A stretch of DNA of 64,000 nucleotides. It comes from Talinum fruticosum (Eukaryota > Streptophyta > Magnoliopsida > Caryophyllales > Talinaceae). The position numbers were made by a program, and so were the translations under genes. The notes under the pieces are model-generated. The model was not told the DNA's origin. It ran no database searches and worked only from the letters and a program-made list of their open reading frames with translations. Of this stretch, positions 11,988 through 25,101 are shown in pieces. The stretch lies in contig JAITYX010000046.1 of NCBI GenBank assembly GCA_021018815.1, positions 3,599,501-3,663,500 of the forward strand, read 5' to 3'. The number at the start of each line of letters is the position of its first letter. The first letter of the stretch is position 1.

Positions 11988-13067
11988 ATATAATAATTAT
12001 TTATTTGACATGAGTTATATTTCATCGACCCAAGACTTTTATCTTAAAAGGTTATTTATAATGGTATTAGACTGAGTTCTACTTTTTGAAAGTAGAAACT
12101 TAGTTATATTTACTTGAGACAAACCGAGCTACTCGGTTCACATAAACTAACCCACTTAGTATGACTCGGGCATTAAGTTTACTAATTAATTTCACATATA
12201 CAACATAACTTTAAATATGGCATGCTTTATGAAATAAACTAGAATTAATTATCTTAATTCTACATAACTCAGATTCATTAAGCCAAAATTAATAACTTTA
12301 CAAAAACTGAAAGTGTCTAAATAACTTATGCCCTCATAAAGGTTAAATTTATTAACTATGAGTTTAAACATATCCGGAACATGATCATATTGAATATTAG
12401 GCTTTAAAAATTCCAGATTAAATGATTAAAGATAATTGATCTCCAATTGATTTATTTAGACTAATCATTTATGTAATTTGTTTTTGTAAGTTTTCAAAAG
12501 CTTATCTCAAAGAAAATTAAAAACAAAGGATTAATAACCATTGAAGATCCGTAAACGGAAAAGTCAAAAATTATGGAATAGATCGGACTAAGCTCATATA
12601 CTTATTTGTCGTCCGTTTGGTTAATTTCTCATTTCGATTCTAATGAGTTTCTCTACCTAATATTTTAGATTATTGGAGTTGGTAGAATAGCTTTTGAAAT
12701 TTAGGACCTAGGCTCAATGGCTAATTTAAAAATAGTCCAAAAGCCGAGTCTTTAAATTACTCGTTGCATCGCCTAGTCGACCTAGTTCTTCTAGTTGAAG
12801 ACTCAACGACTTTCTCTCAAAGCCGACTATAAGTAGAAGCCTTGATACAAGACTCTCACTACTGGAAAAATAGACCAGAAATTATCATTCATACATTTAA
12901 CTTACAACTCCTAATTGTAATCTCTTATTTTCTAAGTTGTAACCTCTAGTGAGAAAAGTCTTGTAAACACTCTCTTTACTTCAAAAACTTTTCTAGTCTT
13001 CCCTTGACTGAGTTGATAATGTAATTTCAACTCAATTGTCCCAAGTTGACAAGGGAATTTCAACTTG
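11988..13067 (+). mobile_element. Copia-like LTR, copy 4, left part
   Basis: A diverged copy of the copia-like LTR abuts the gypsy LTR on its left and is split by the CACTA element on its right. Landmarks include TATAAGTAGAAGCC (12832), CTTACAACTCC and TTTCTAAGTTGTAA. The right part resumes at 27848 with GAAGTACTAGGTC, which in copies 1 and 3 directly follows the motif present here. TTG at 13065-13067 is the left target duplication of the CACTA. Confidence 0.8.
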
Positions 13068-13325
13068 CATTACTACGAAACCACTTTTAACAACGGGTCT
13101 TTAATGACAGTTAAAAGGACAAACTATCATGAAAACTAGACCGGTGGCATTTTTGTAAATAATCGGCATTCGAAGCACATATGACGACGGTTCTTAGATT
13201 TTAGAATCATCGTCATATGTGTTGGGCATTTTTTTTTAGACGACAGTTGATTTCATTGAACCGACGTCTTATGCAACATATGACGACGGTTCTCTGAAAA
13301 ACCGTCGTCCAATGACTTTCATAAC
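13068..13325 (+). repeat. CACTA 5' terminal inverted repeat and subterminal repeats
   Basis: After the terminal repeat the motif ACGACGGTTCT and its inverse AACCGTCGTC recur several times up to about 13312. In En/Spm-type elements short subterminal motifs of this kind bind the element-encoded regulatory protein. Here they are diverged, and the left terminus differs from the right one more than the internal end at 19877 does. Confidence 0.8.
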
Positions 13326-14613
13326 AGATTTAAAAACCCCGAGAAAGTACCTGCTATTTCCACACCCACTTTATCTACTATCTACTCTCGGCCTTATCGT
13401 TCTCCACCGTTCACTTTCGTCCACAACTCGGATCTAGATCTGCTCGGAGTAGCCGGTAAGTAATCGGCGTCGTTGTTCCTCTTATTGTTTAATTTTTGTT
13501 TTCGCTCGCTCATCGTCTCTCCTCTTTCTTGTAGCTGTCGAGTATTGGTTGTGTGTGTCGCTGTTGTTTTCCTCCTTCATTGTCGCTGTTGGATTCATCA
13601 TTCATTGTCCCCGTTGTTTTCCTCGTTATTACGGTATGAATCTTTATCCTGTCTTATTTTTCCGCTTTAAGTTATTTACAAGATTTAATATAGTTAATTG
13701 GTGAACGTATTTGGGATGATGTGAATGTTGAGAATATGAGTAAATGTTTGAAATTGTTGAAATGTTGAATCTTTGTTGAAAAATGTTGAATATTGAGATT
13801 GTATGAATGTTGACGATGTGGGTAGCATTTGTTTAGTTTATTAAGTTCGAAATTCGTGAGATGTTAGAGGTTTTGAGAAATGGGTTTAGGATTTTAGGAT
13901 TTAATTTATAGGGAAATAGAACGATAGTTAATGATGGTAAATCAAAAGAGTGCATCCAAATTTGTTTAGGGTTTTAAAGAAATAGAAAGATAATTTAGAT
14001 ATAGGGCTTTATTGTTTTTCATATAATTCGATTAATGGCATGCTTCATTAAATTATCGTATGCATTTCATAAGCTTAGAGAACCCGTTCAAACATCTATA
14101 TATAACAAATTCTCCTAGGTCGCGGTACGTGCATAAATGTGCATATAGCGTTTAGGATATTAGTTTGGTATGTATAGGTTTTTGAATTGTCTGTGTTGGA
14201 CAGTTTGAGAATAATATGATAACAGGTTGTGTGGCTATTATAATCTTATCATAAATTTCACAAGATATAACGGTGCTCATTTTCCCTCTCGTTCTTCGGG
14301 TGCAATTATGATGACGATGTGTTTGATGTGTGTATCTTTACTTCTGTTACCATACAATTAAGTAAGGATATATACATTAGCGAATTCGTTTCCATATGTT
14401 GTACTTGAAGAACTAAGGGAAATGCTGCCAGAATTTTGTCAAATGTATGATAAGATTTTGCTACACTTTCTAGGGTCATATTATTCTTGAATGGGTTTAG
14501 GATCATTTACCCTATAGAAGGATCTTAGGCTCATGTCATATTATTTATGTGTAATAAGTATGTATTTCTCAAACTATATGTGGCGAATTGCTTCTCATTT
14601 TAATGGGTAAGGT

Positions 14614-17600
14614 ATGGATCGAGCGTACGTTTATAGCAATAGGAGGAGTGTAGAATATCGTGATGGTGTTAACGACTTTCTAGAGATTGTCGTCGAACAT
14701 GCCGCCAAATTCCGAGAACAGTCCATATTATGTCCTTACTTAAGGTGTTTTAACTCCTCAAGATTCCCCCTAAGGTTATAAAAGGTCACCTATATCAACA
14801 TGGGTTTGACACAACTTATAAGGTGTGGGTATGGCATGGGGAAGAAGAGTCCGTGACTATACCCCGTACGAGAGGAAGATGAAGGGTATGATGAAAATGA
14901 AGCAAGCAGTAGTATGGAATTAAAAGATCTACTTGAAGATCTAGTTCGTGGAGTAGAACGTGATTTAGTCAATCAACCACACATATTGGAGCAATTGTTA
15001 GCCGATTCGGAGAAGCCTCCTTACCCAGGGTGTGATAAATATACCCGTTTATCGGATATGTTGAGGTTGATGAACTTAAAAACAGACTAAAGGCTGGAGT
15101 GACAAAAGTTTCATGGACTTACTTGGGTGTGCTAAAAGATATAATCCCGGAAGACAATGTTCTTCCCAACCGTACATATGAGGCAAAGAAGATGTTGTGT
15201 CCTATGGGCATGGGGGTATAAGAAGATTCATGTCTGCCCCAACAATTGCATATTGTACCAAAACTAACATGCACATAGACACGAATGTCCTAAGTGTGGT
15301 GTACCTCAATACAAAATGAAAAACATCGATAGAGAGAGTGTTGACGGACCTCCCGCAAATGTTTTGTGGTACTTGGTGATAATACCGAGGTTTAAGCACC
15401 TTTTTCAAGTGCAACCGATGCGAAGAATTTGATGTGGCATGTCGACGGAAGATTCCGTGATGACAAGATACATCACCCTATCGATTCTCCTCAATGGAAG
15501 AAGATCGATTCACTTGTTCCCGGAATTTGGTAGGGAAGCACGGAATCTACGTCTAGGTCCTTGTATGGACGGAATAAGCCCCCACAGTGACCTAAGTAGC
15601 AAGCACAGCTGTTGGCCCGTTCTTTTGGTTATCTACAACCTACCGTCGTCGTTGTGTACAAAGTGCAAGTACATTATGTTATCAATGCTCATTTCGGGAC
15701 TAACAGACAAGGAAATGATATAGATGTTTACTTGGCACCTCTTGTTGAAGATTTCAAGCTTATGTGGGATGAAGGTGTATCGGTTTATGATGCATACCGT
15801 CAAGAGAAAGTTACATTGCCGCCTATGATCTTCACCACAATCAATGACTTCCCGCATACGGAAACTTGTCCGGATACACCGTCAAAGGACACAAGGCATG
15901 CCCCATTTGTGCAAAGGGTACTTGCTCCTATCAACTCAAGCACGGAAAAAGATGGCCTATCTCGGACACCGAAAGTTTCTTCCTTTTTCTCATCAATATC
16001 ATAAGAAAAAGAAGGCTTTCAATGGTAAAACCTTGATGGATTCTCGCTCCAACTCCATTAACAGGACATCAAATATATGAGCAAGTGAAGGATCTTGATG
16101 TGGATTTCGGCAAGCCATACCGACGTCAATCCAAAAACGGTGTGTGGAAAAAGAGATCAATACTTTTTATCTTCCATATTGGAAAGAGTTGTATGTGAGA
16201 CATAGTCTTGATGTAATGCATATAGAGAAAAAATATGTGAAAGTCTCATTGGAACTCTTCTTAACATACTCGGGAAGACCAAGGACGGAGAGAAAGCACG
16301 ACTCGATATGTGTAAAATCGGAATATGGGAGGAATTAGCACCACAACCAAAGAGGAAGAGAACATATTTGCCTCCGCGTCTTACACATTAAGTAGAAGGG
16401 AAAAACAACGTTTGTGTGAGACCTTGAAGAAACTCAAAGTGCCACAGGGATATTCTTCAAACATAAGTAGACTCGTTTCGATGTCCGATTATAGACTAAT
16501 CTGTCTTAAATCTCACGATTGTCATGCTTTGATGCAACAAATACTGTCGGTTGCCATCCGAGCCGTGATGCCGAAACATGTCAAACATGTGAACACAAGA
16601 CTTTGCTTCTTCTTCAATGCCATATGAAGCAAAGGCGTTGATTTGGAGAAATTGGATGATCTTCGATGCGGCGTGATCGTTACGTTGTGCCAACTTGAGA
16701 TCTACTTCCCACCTTCTTTTTGATGTCATGGTGCACCTCGTTGCCCATTTGGTGAGAGAAGTGTGATTTTGTGGCCTGATTTTTTACGGATGGATGTACC
16801 CTTTTGAACGTTTCGTGAAAATTCTCAAAGGGTATGTTAGAAATCGGTACTAATTAGAAGCGTTCATTGTTGAGGCATACATAGCCGACGAGTGTGTCGA
16901 GTTCTACTCGTGAATACTACCCCCAAATCGAAGAAGTTGGTATTCCCAAACATCAATTTATGGGGAAGATAGGTGGTTAGGGAAACTAGGGCCGACGGTT
17001 CTAACAATCAATCAGGATATGAGGGAACAAGCACATCTTTATATTCTACAAAACAACAATGAAGTGCAACCATCTTGAGCACAAATCCCTTGTAAGGAGA
17101 CAGATCGAGGAAAAAATGAGACGTGGATACCGACTCATCATAATCACACATTTGTCAACTAGTTCGAGAGATAGAGTGATCACTAGCCAATTGGAAGAAT
17201 CATGAGAACATATCCGGCAAACATTAGTCAGCTTAGCTAGAGGGCCATAGTTGGAAGTCATATTTTACCATGAGTATGACATCAATGGATACTCTTTCTA
17301 CACAAAGAGCCAGGACAATATGAGCACCTCGCAAAATAGTGGGGTCGCATTGGAAGCTCATGCACTTCATGTGTCCAGCTCCAAGGACAAAAATCCCGTT
17401 GTAGCTAAAATAGCATATTACGGTCTCATTGAGGATATATGGGAGCTAGACTATGTCAACTTCCGGGAGACTGTTTTCCGGTGCCAATGGGCTGACAATA
17501 ACAACGGTGCTCGATGAAGACTCGGACACTCGCTCGGCCCAGTTCCGAGTTCTAACAAAGGAATCGGGTATAAGAACGTCTCACTTATAGAGTTTTGATT

Positions 17601-19460
17601 CCAAGGCATTCTTTGTACCTTAGAAATTTTTCTGAGTGATATGGTATCTTTTCTAAGTGATATAGCATTTACTTCATGTATTTCTTGCTTGTCTCTAAGT
17701 GACTCGGAAAACATATCCGCATGTCTCACTCGGTTCCGAGTCCCTCATCACTTAGTAATATCGCATGTTCAAATGACTAGTATTTCGCATAATCGCACTC
17801 GAGTCCGACTTCATGTTATAAGTTCTATTTTGTTGGAGTCGGTGCTTCTAGTCTAAATCGTGCTTAGTCTATATCAAGTTATTTCATTCGATATTCTTTA
17901 TGTAACTTGATTCTTCGCTTAGACTAACTCGGATGGAATTTTGAGTTTCATGGATATTAGACTCAAAATGTTCCATTTCTTTTCGACTCGGATAATTAAT
18001 TGCTTAATTATCTTATTTATATTATTATCTGTGTCTAATCGTGGACCAAAGTATTTTATACTTTGAGAACCAAAATTGATTTACTTTTGTAGGTTATTCA
18101 AACGAGGATACACTTTTTGAATTACAAAAGTAACCGGCTTCAAAACGCCAAATCACCAGCGAGACATGGCTTTTCCTCTTCTCTCGTCCCAGTCCCGGAA
18201 GATTGTGTCGGGGTTGTCCGTTTCCAAATCTGGAAAACCGAAACGTCAAGCTTAACGGTGGTTTCCCCTTATCCTTCAAGACACCGCCGGTGGTTTTGGG
18301 ACTTCCAAGAGAGTTAAGAACCGTTGCCCAACGTTCATATCACAACGGATACTTTACGAGCGACTCGGAAAGTTCTTAACAACGGTCACAAAGGACTTCC
18401 TGTCATACGTTAGAGATATCGGCTATGCTGCTTGGTCATCTATAAATAGAAGCCAACTTTTAAGACTTGAAGATTGCCGAACCTATTGTTAATACTTGTA
18501 CTTGAACAAAGTCATTGTATTCATTCTCAATCTTCTACTTACAACTCCCACTCTGTAATTCATTACTTTCGAGTTGTAAGGTCTTGTACTTAGTTACAAA
18601 CACTTTCTTACTTTACGGGTAAGGTCTCTTGACTAAGTCTGTAAAGGTTAACTCAGCTTAGTTGTCCCTAACTTGTAAGGGTTATCTCAGCTAGGAAGTA
18701 CTAGATCGGATAAGGGAATTTCGAGTCTAGGAAAACTTGTAAAGAGTTGTTTAAGGGAGCAACTTGGGTTCGGTCAGTCTATCGTATTTTGTGGACTCAA
18801 AATAGTTGATTTGACTTCGTGCTTGGATTAGCACGGTCCGTGGTTTTCTGCCCCAGGAGGGTTTCCACATAACTTCTTTGTCTCTACTTTCGAGTTCATT
18901 CTAGACTCGAGACAGTCTCAAAGCTTCGACTTTATCGACTCACTACTCTTTACTGCAATTCCGAGTTCATATTTTCGACCCCGTTTTAGACTCGGAATTT
19001 ATTTCTGTCCTTTCTTTGGCAAAAGAGTTTGATTTTCAATGAAAATCCTCCATCACCCTATTCACCCCCTCTAGGGTGACTCGGACTCTCCCGAGCAAAC
19101 CTTCACCTGAGTTGATGAGATGGGATTCACGATGGTCGATCTTACAAGAGAAGGGCCTAAAGGGGATCAATTTGTTATGGCATCCCAAGCAAGACAAGTG
19201 TTCTCTGTTGAGGACCCACCCAATGATAAGTGGTCTATTGTTCTTCAAGGAAGAGGCACGTTGCTGGTGGGGATGATGAAGAAGTGTGTGAGTTTATTGA
19301 GGAGACCCCACCCTTCTCCTAGGGAATTCTTGTCGAAAATGAGGATCCTAATTTTGAAGAACCATATTTAAGGGTTAACAGTCAAGAGGGCATATATATT
19401 AAAGATAAGTCTAAAGGAGGGGGAAAAAGGCATAAACCATATAATTATATCAACTCGGTA
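14614..19460 (+). pseudogene. CACTA transposase TNP2, degraded and interrupted by a solo LTR
   Basis: The conserved order of a plant TNP2 transposase can be read in shifting frames. A transposase-associated N-terminus (MDRAYVYSNRRSVEYRDGV) starts at 14614. YPGCDKYTRLS is near 15026 and GWSDKSFMDLLG near 15090. The PEDNVLPNRTYEAKKMLCPM segment follows, then a C-x2-C segment (15220-15330). The core has HSCWPVLLVIYNLP and NDIDVYLAPLVEDFKLMWDE (15600-15770), with a conserved aspartate in CMDGISP. A DUF4218-like stretch (about 16430-16950) and a DUF4216 domain (from 17245) end the protein. Several frameshifts and stops make it inactive. The DUF4216 reading frame is broken at 17514 by a solo LTR and resumes in frame at 19111. 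An acidic tail follows. TNP2 catalyses excision and integration by binding the element ends. Confidence 0.9.
17515..19105 (+). mobile_element. Copia-like solo LTR, copy 3, 1,591 bp, inside TNP2
   Basis: The element begins TGAAGACTCGG and ends GCAAACCTTCA, giving short inverted termini TGAAG/CTTCA. Flanking five-mers are CTCGA (17510-17514) and CCTGA (19106-19110), which share three of five bases. Removing the element plus one flank rejoins the DUF4216 reading frame of TNP2 without loss, so both ends are certain. This copy defines the full length of the family. It holds the GTGGTTTTCTGCCC and CACCCTATTCACCCC blocks typical of plant copia LTRs and no coding sequence. Confidence 0.9.
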
Positions 19461-19876
19461 AGAACATTAATTTTATTCCGGATGATATCTAATATTGTTG
19501 CTTGTTTTAGAAACTGCAGACGTGCTTGTCATTATTTTTGACTTGTAATATTCATGTATTTATTCGATGAGGATCAAAATAGGGGCTAAGCTATCCAATT
19601 GGAAGGGTAGAAGATCATCATTCGATGAGGGACATCATTCGAGTAATGTTTATTGTGAATAATTGTTGCATAACACTCAACACTTTTCTCGGTTTTGGTT
19701 GCTAATCTCACTTCCCGCTTAATGGTTTCCTCGGTTTTATGTTATAGAACAACCTTTACCCATGCACGAACTCCAAGAAGCAAAATAAGGACTAAGCTCT
19801 CCAATGGAAGGGTAGAAGATCTTTATTCGATGAGTATCAAAAGGACTAAGCCTTTCAAGTAAAGTTTTTGTGCATA

Positions 19877-20212
19877 CACTACTACAGGAACCACTTTTAA
19901 CTATAGTTAAAACGACAGTTAACGACGGTTAACAGGCGTCGTGTATTTGGGCGACATTGTATGTATCACCTTTGACTACAGTTCAAAATCGTAGTCATAG
20001 GTCAATATATGACGACGGTTCGGATAGAAAAACCGTAGTCATAGGTCAACCTATAACGACGGTTTCTTCATGTGAACCATTGTCATAGGCCTTCTACTGT
20101 AATTCAAAAACATATTACAGAGCACCTACGATGACGGTTCCTTCATCCGAACTATCATCATAGGTGAACCTATGACTACGGTTCTGCGTTAAGAACCGTC
20201 GTCATAAGTCTG
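19877..20212 (+). repeat. Internal CACTA 5' terminus with subterminal repeats
   Basis: CACTACTACAGGAACCACTT begins at 19877 and is followed by ACGACGGTT-type repeats up to about 20208. This block resembles the inverted right terminus of the element (27565-27844) more closely than the left terminus at 13068 does. The shared order is AACGACGGTTAAC, then GTATTTGGGC, then TTGTATGTA. The preceding bases ATA do not match TTG beyond the right end. Confidence 0.85.
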
Positions 20213-20249
20213 ATTTTTTTTTTTAAATAATTTTTCTCGTATTTGCTTA

Positions 20250-20440
20250 CCCCTCTATACAGTACAAAAAAAATATACAAACACATATACAAACCACAAT
20301 CCCAATACAATCTTCACCATAATATATACAAAACAACAAACACATATACTCGTCACATTTTATATAAAGCCCTTCCTCTTCACCGGAATATATACAAAAC
20401 AACAAACACATATACAAACCACGATCCTATGTACATATTT
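20250..20440 (+). repeat. Short A-rich tandem repeats
   Basis: The motif ATATACAAAACAACAAACAC followed by ATATAC recurs at about 20322 and 20391, with a partial copy near 20265. The stretch is non-coding and lies between the internal CACTA terminus and the peptidase segment. Confidence 0.7.
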
Positions 20441-20759
20441 ATACCTATATCTATGTATGACTACTGAAATCACAAACTTGACCTATCAAATAATGAAGAA
20501 TAAATGTAATATATATACCTATTCCTTTATATGGTTGTATACGAACTCTACCCAACTTTGTTTTAACTTGTTGAGCGGTTCATCTATATAGGGAGTGGGT
20601 GGCTTCTTGCCCGGAAATATTGTGACCAATGTTGTAAAAGACATATTTATTAGGTCAATGCAAGTGTTAATCAAGTTGAAAAAAGAATATAAAAATAATC
20701 AATTAAAAGTGAAACTATACCTTTTTGGGACTAGCATTCTTTTCGAGTTTGGTCACAAT

Positions 20760-21760
20760 CTCTTTCATGTACTTGGAGCATGTAGAAGCCGCACTCCATG
20801 TTCCCCACTTTTTATGGCACTACAATAATAAAAATAGATTCCCAACACATAGAGAATTAATTAATACTTATGTATCTAGCAAGTAATATGAAATGAAAAA
20901 CATCTAAAGTACACTTGTAATAACCAAGAGAACCTCACCTTCACGGGGACAATTAGTGGTTGTGCTTTCTTCACTCGTTTGGGACCTCCGCCATAATAAT
21001 AACGAACTAGAGCACTAATTTCCAATCAAAAAAATAAAATTCAAGTTAGACATATCATTAAACGATTACTTAACAAAACAGCATAAAATGATTAAAAAGT
21101 ATGAACTCATGCCTCGACGACGTCCATGATATCTTCCACGACATCACAACCCGAGAGGATCAAGGAAGTAGGTCATATTAACCCTTGGAAATATGGCAGC
21201 AAGCATCCAATGGTAGCTACAAAATAACACATTTTTAAATAAGATAACACCATATAAAAACTTCATTAATCAATTAGTTCATTATTTGTCAACTTACCTC
21301 TCATTGAACGCCACTAGAAACAATGTTTTTCATCCGCGACATCTTTTATGACATCGAAGATATAGGAGACTCGTTCGTCATGATTCAACCTAGCTCCTTG
21401 AATAACGGAAGTAGGGTTGAGAAACCGAACGAAATCCTTCCCAATCTCGTGCAACCACCTTACATATTAATATGTAGTTAGAAATTGAAATTAATTATTA
21501 AAAAAATATGATTAAGAATATATTAACTCACATCATGCCAAGCGTAATAGCGAGATAAACCAATTTCCTCGGTGCGCAAAAATTACAATATGTCGTTCAA
21601 GAAGACAAAGACCGACATATCCGCTTCACATAGCCCTAACATGTGACCTGGCATGCTACGGATGATCCGGTACTCTATTGACGAGTCCGCACATAACTTT
21701 CCGAGTAACACACCAATCCGTGCGAGACTCCTCAATGGATTTGAGAGGAGAATTCTTCGA
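20760..21760 (-). pseudogene. C48 (Ulp1-like) peptidase segment of a CACTA-encoded protein
   Basis: Read on the minus strand, exons separated by plausible GT-AG introns give MSVFVFLNDIL (about 21620), WLHEIGKDFVRFLNPTSVI (21460-21400) and VAFNES joined to YHWMLAAIFPRVNMTYFLDP (intron about 21228-21302). ALVRYYYGGG follows near 21010, and MECGFYML near 20790. HWM-L, YFLDPLG and ECGFYM supply the H, D and C of the papain-fold Ulp1/C48 catalytic triad. The known role of the family is cleavage of SUMO-like proteins or their conjugates; what it does in transposons is unsettled. A one-base frame change directly after MECGFYMLQ and no continuous long frame indicate a pseudogene. It lies on the same strand as the Transposase_24 remains (26040-27230), so both may derive from one gene. 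The solo LTR at 21826-25101 separates them. Confidence 0.75.
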
Positions 21761-21825
21761 ACTATGAACAGGCGCCACTAAACATTACTTATGCCACTAG
21801 CTTCCTTCATCCCACTCTCGGATCT

Positions 21826-24800
21826 TGTGAGACCCGAAATTTTAAATAGGTTAATTAAATTAAGTAATTGATGCGTAGATTATTTTATTCGATACGAGTT
21901 CTCAATCGTCCGCATTTTTATAAATTAGCGGATTATATTACTTCCTCCCGATTCCCTTCCCACACCTCATAATTAAAACCCGAGGCAATTTATGATTTAT
22001 TATTTTGATTTTTATCTTGAGATAACCTAAAAAAAAAAAAGAAAAGGGAGCTATAGAAGGGATTAGTGGTAAGTTAGATTGTGCTTGGCATTATGTGAGA
22101 AGACCATAGCAAGAGGAGATAACGCCAAGAGGGAAAGAAAGGAAAAGGGAAGACTCGGGGAAGAAGGGGAGCCCGAGTAGGAAGAAAAGAGGAAGCTGAA
22201 ACGAAGCAAGGGAGCGAGAGAGAGGAGGACGAGAGGGAGAACAGAGCGAGAAAGGGAAAGCGGGCGAGCATGAGAGCCTAGAAAAAGGGCCGGTGGCCCG
22301 CTCGAACAGCGAGGATGCCATGGCCGAGTGAGCGAGGGAGAGAAAACGGGGGTTGAGAGCCAAACACAAATGCTGAGAGAGAGAGAGAGAGACTCGGTGA
22401 GAAAGAGGGAAGGAGAAAGAAAGAAAAGGAAAGCAAAAGGCTGAGGAGGTCGGCGAGCCGGCGGACCGGAGGGCAACGACTGCGACACCTGGCAGGTGAC
22501 GAGCGAAGAAAGAGCAAGGGATCCAGATAGAGTGAAAGGTGAAAAGAGAACCCGAAACAGAGACAGACGAGCTAGAGTTTGAGAGGCCGACAATTGGGAA
22601 AAAGGAAAGGCGACAAGGAAAGAGGACCAGAGGGCGAGCAAGCGAGGGCCGGACCGAGAGGTAGTAAGAACCAGAAACACCAAACCGGAAGCAAGAGGAA
22701 GCGAGAGTCCCGGAATCGACTTGGAATCCAACGCAGAACGCGGGTGACGAGGAAAAACGAGCGGGCGACAAGTAATTCAATCAATTCCAAACCCTAGAAT
22801 TTAAGGTCGGTAGTCTCATATTCTAAACTATTAGTAATTCCGAAATTCAATTGAATTTGTTGTGAATATTGAGTATCCGTATTGAAGAACAAATTTAGTA
22901 GTTGTTTCAAATTGACTTACGAACTTAGAATGAATTTCGGGAGTTCTTAGGGCTGAGTCGGGACATGAGAAGATTTACTAGGGTTAAGTAGTTAAAGTTG
23001 AATTGGGAGCTGTAAGGAAATTTAGTAGTCACTTAAGATTGGATCGAGAATCTGGAAATTTTGATGGAGATAGGTTGCATAGGTTAAATGAGTAGTACTG
23101 AAGTTTCGGTTAACGATTAAGGACGAAGGAGTTGTGACTTGGGTACGAATTATGAGTTAATTAAGTCTTAAAGATTTCTTGAAATTGCGGCATTGAGATC
23201 TAATTGCGAATATTGGAAAATAATGATTCGAAGTATAAAGAGGAGTATGAATTTATATCGATTGATGCACAGTTGAGGCATGGGAGTGAGAAGTGGGTGA
23301 TTGTTAGGTTAATTGAGTTCAAAATATGTTTAAATCCTTGAGGTTGAACTAAACTTGAAGATAAGTGGAGCTAGCGAAACTTGAGTAAAGAAAGAAAATT
23401 AAGAGTTATATGATTGAATATGGGCGAGAAAGAGTTTATCAATAAGGTAGAAACATAAGATGAGAATTTGAGGTAAAGATGGTAAATTGTTAGAAGTTAG
23501 GGTGTTGGAGTTAAGTGGTGTTTACTTGTGATTATTGTGGCTCGGAAAAGTTTTAGTTCTTAAACTCATCAGGCTTGAAAGTGAATTAAGTTAAAGGGAA
23601 TGGACTTCGAAATACGAGAGGAGAACGGGAAATTCGAGTATCAAGGGAATATGTATCCATGTAAATTGATTTGTGGCATTGAAAATAGAGTACAACGAGA
23701 ATTACTTATATGGGAATAAGAGACTCATGCTTGAATAAAATATGGATGAATAAGAGTAGATGCTAAGCACTTGGGAGAATCCTTGAGCGGAAATGGTAGC
23801 TTGGGATGCTAAGCCTTAGTATAGAAATGCTTGACCCTTGAAGTGAGTTTATTCTACTATAATGCTTAAAGATTAGTTTTGAAAAGAGTTCACATGGTTA
23901 TGCAAAACGCTACTTGTGTATGATTCTTGAGAAACACTTTTCGGACTTAAAATGTGTTCTAAAGAAGCGAAACTTATTTGAGAAAGTGAGCCAGATTTGA
24001 GAAAGTGAATTTATAAGGGTGACACATGGTATCATGCCTTCTATTGTGTTAAACTGATTTGAGAAAGCTGTTTGAACCAAACGTGAAGAATGATTATGTG
24101 CAAACTATTTTGAATCAACTTGGCTAGGATCGTTTAGCATACCGAAGGGTTCGAACCGGGGTCCTCATTCGTGAGGATGCCCGGCTAGAAACTTCAAGGG
24201 AAGGGTTCTAACAGGGATCCTAGGGATCGGGATGCCCGACCGGAGACTTCCTAGAAGATAGGTCCCAGGAGCCTTTTATTCGGGGTCGCGCCCCAAAGAA
24301 ATCGAGAGAAACTAAGAGAAATTATGAGAAATCATGAAGTGCTAGTTTGAGTCCATGAAAGCCCGGAAAGTTTATTCAGTTTTAAAAAGAATTGTTAATA
24401 AGTGTGAAACCGCATTCTAAATGATTAAAGTGTTGTGATCCATATGTGATAAATGATTTCAGGAGATTTCATGAAAAGTATCTATATTTATATTATGTTA
24501 TTATGCTTTCACCGATTTCATTTTTATGAGTAGTATGTGTAAAGAATTTCCATTTTAAGAGTGTGAGACTCTCCAATGAGCTCATGGATTGCTCACCCCA
24601 ACAAATTTCCCCCATTTCCCTCACTAGTGTTACAGGTACATTCTCGTAAGGTGTGTTACGTGCTTAGCATATTCCGGACTCCCGCATGTCGTTTGTCGAC
24701 TACTATTTGCTGAAGTAACTCAAGTTGCTGACGTGCATTTCTTATATTTCTAAGTATTGTAGTTGTAATTTAGTTCATATAGTTTGTACCAGATGTAAAA

Positions 24801-25101
24801 TAAACCATTTAGATAGTTTTAAGTTTTGACACATGATTGAGTTCTATACTCCGAGCATGTGGCTTGTCGAGTTATATTATGGTTTTTATGCAGGATTTTA
24901 GGGCTTTAAGCCTTGGGGATATACCATATTACAAACGGAACTCTACCGAAATTTTTAGAAAATGGTCAACTCTTTTGGGAAATTACCTCTATTACTTTAA
25001 GGTGGAATTAGAAAGCCCAATCAACACTAGAAAGAGCCTTGAGGTTCCTTTAAGGAACTCGGCGATGTAATACTCCTAAGGTGGATTTTGGGGTGTTACG
25101 A
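21826..25101 (+). mobile_element. Solo LTR, chromovirus-like, 3,276 bp
   Basis: A 5 bp target duplication GATCT is exact on both sides (21821-21825 and 25102-25106). The element begins TGTGAGACCCGAAATTTT and ends TTTTGGGGTGTTACGA, roughly inverted termini in which the final ACA appears mutated to CGA. A GC-rich purine block (22060-22790), and a 3' part with TTGCTCACCCC and GTGTTACAGGTAC (24590-24640), are reminiscent of long Tekay/Del-type chromovirus LTRs. No PBS, PPT or coding region is present, so it is a solo LTR. Long frames of more than 200 codons on its minus strand at 22063-22780 are serine/leucine/proline-rich translations of the purine block and not genes. Confidence 0.85.

Noticed and set aside
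22063..22780. Two overlapping minus-strand frames of 222 and 229 codons
   Set aside because: Both translate the same purine-rich block in different frames into serine-, leucine- and proline-rich strings. They lie inside a solo LTR and have no domain; open frames follow from the lack of stop codons in such composition.
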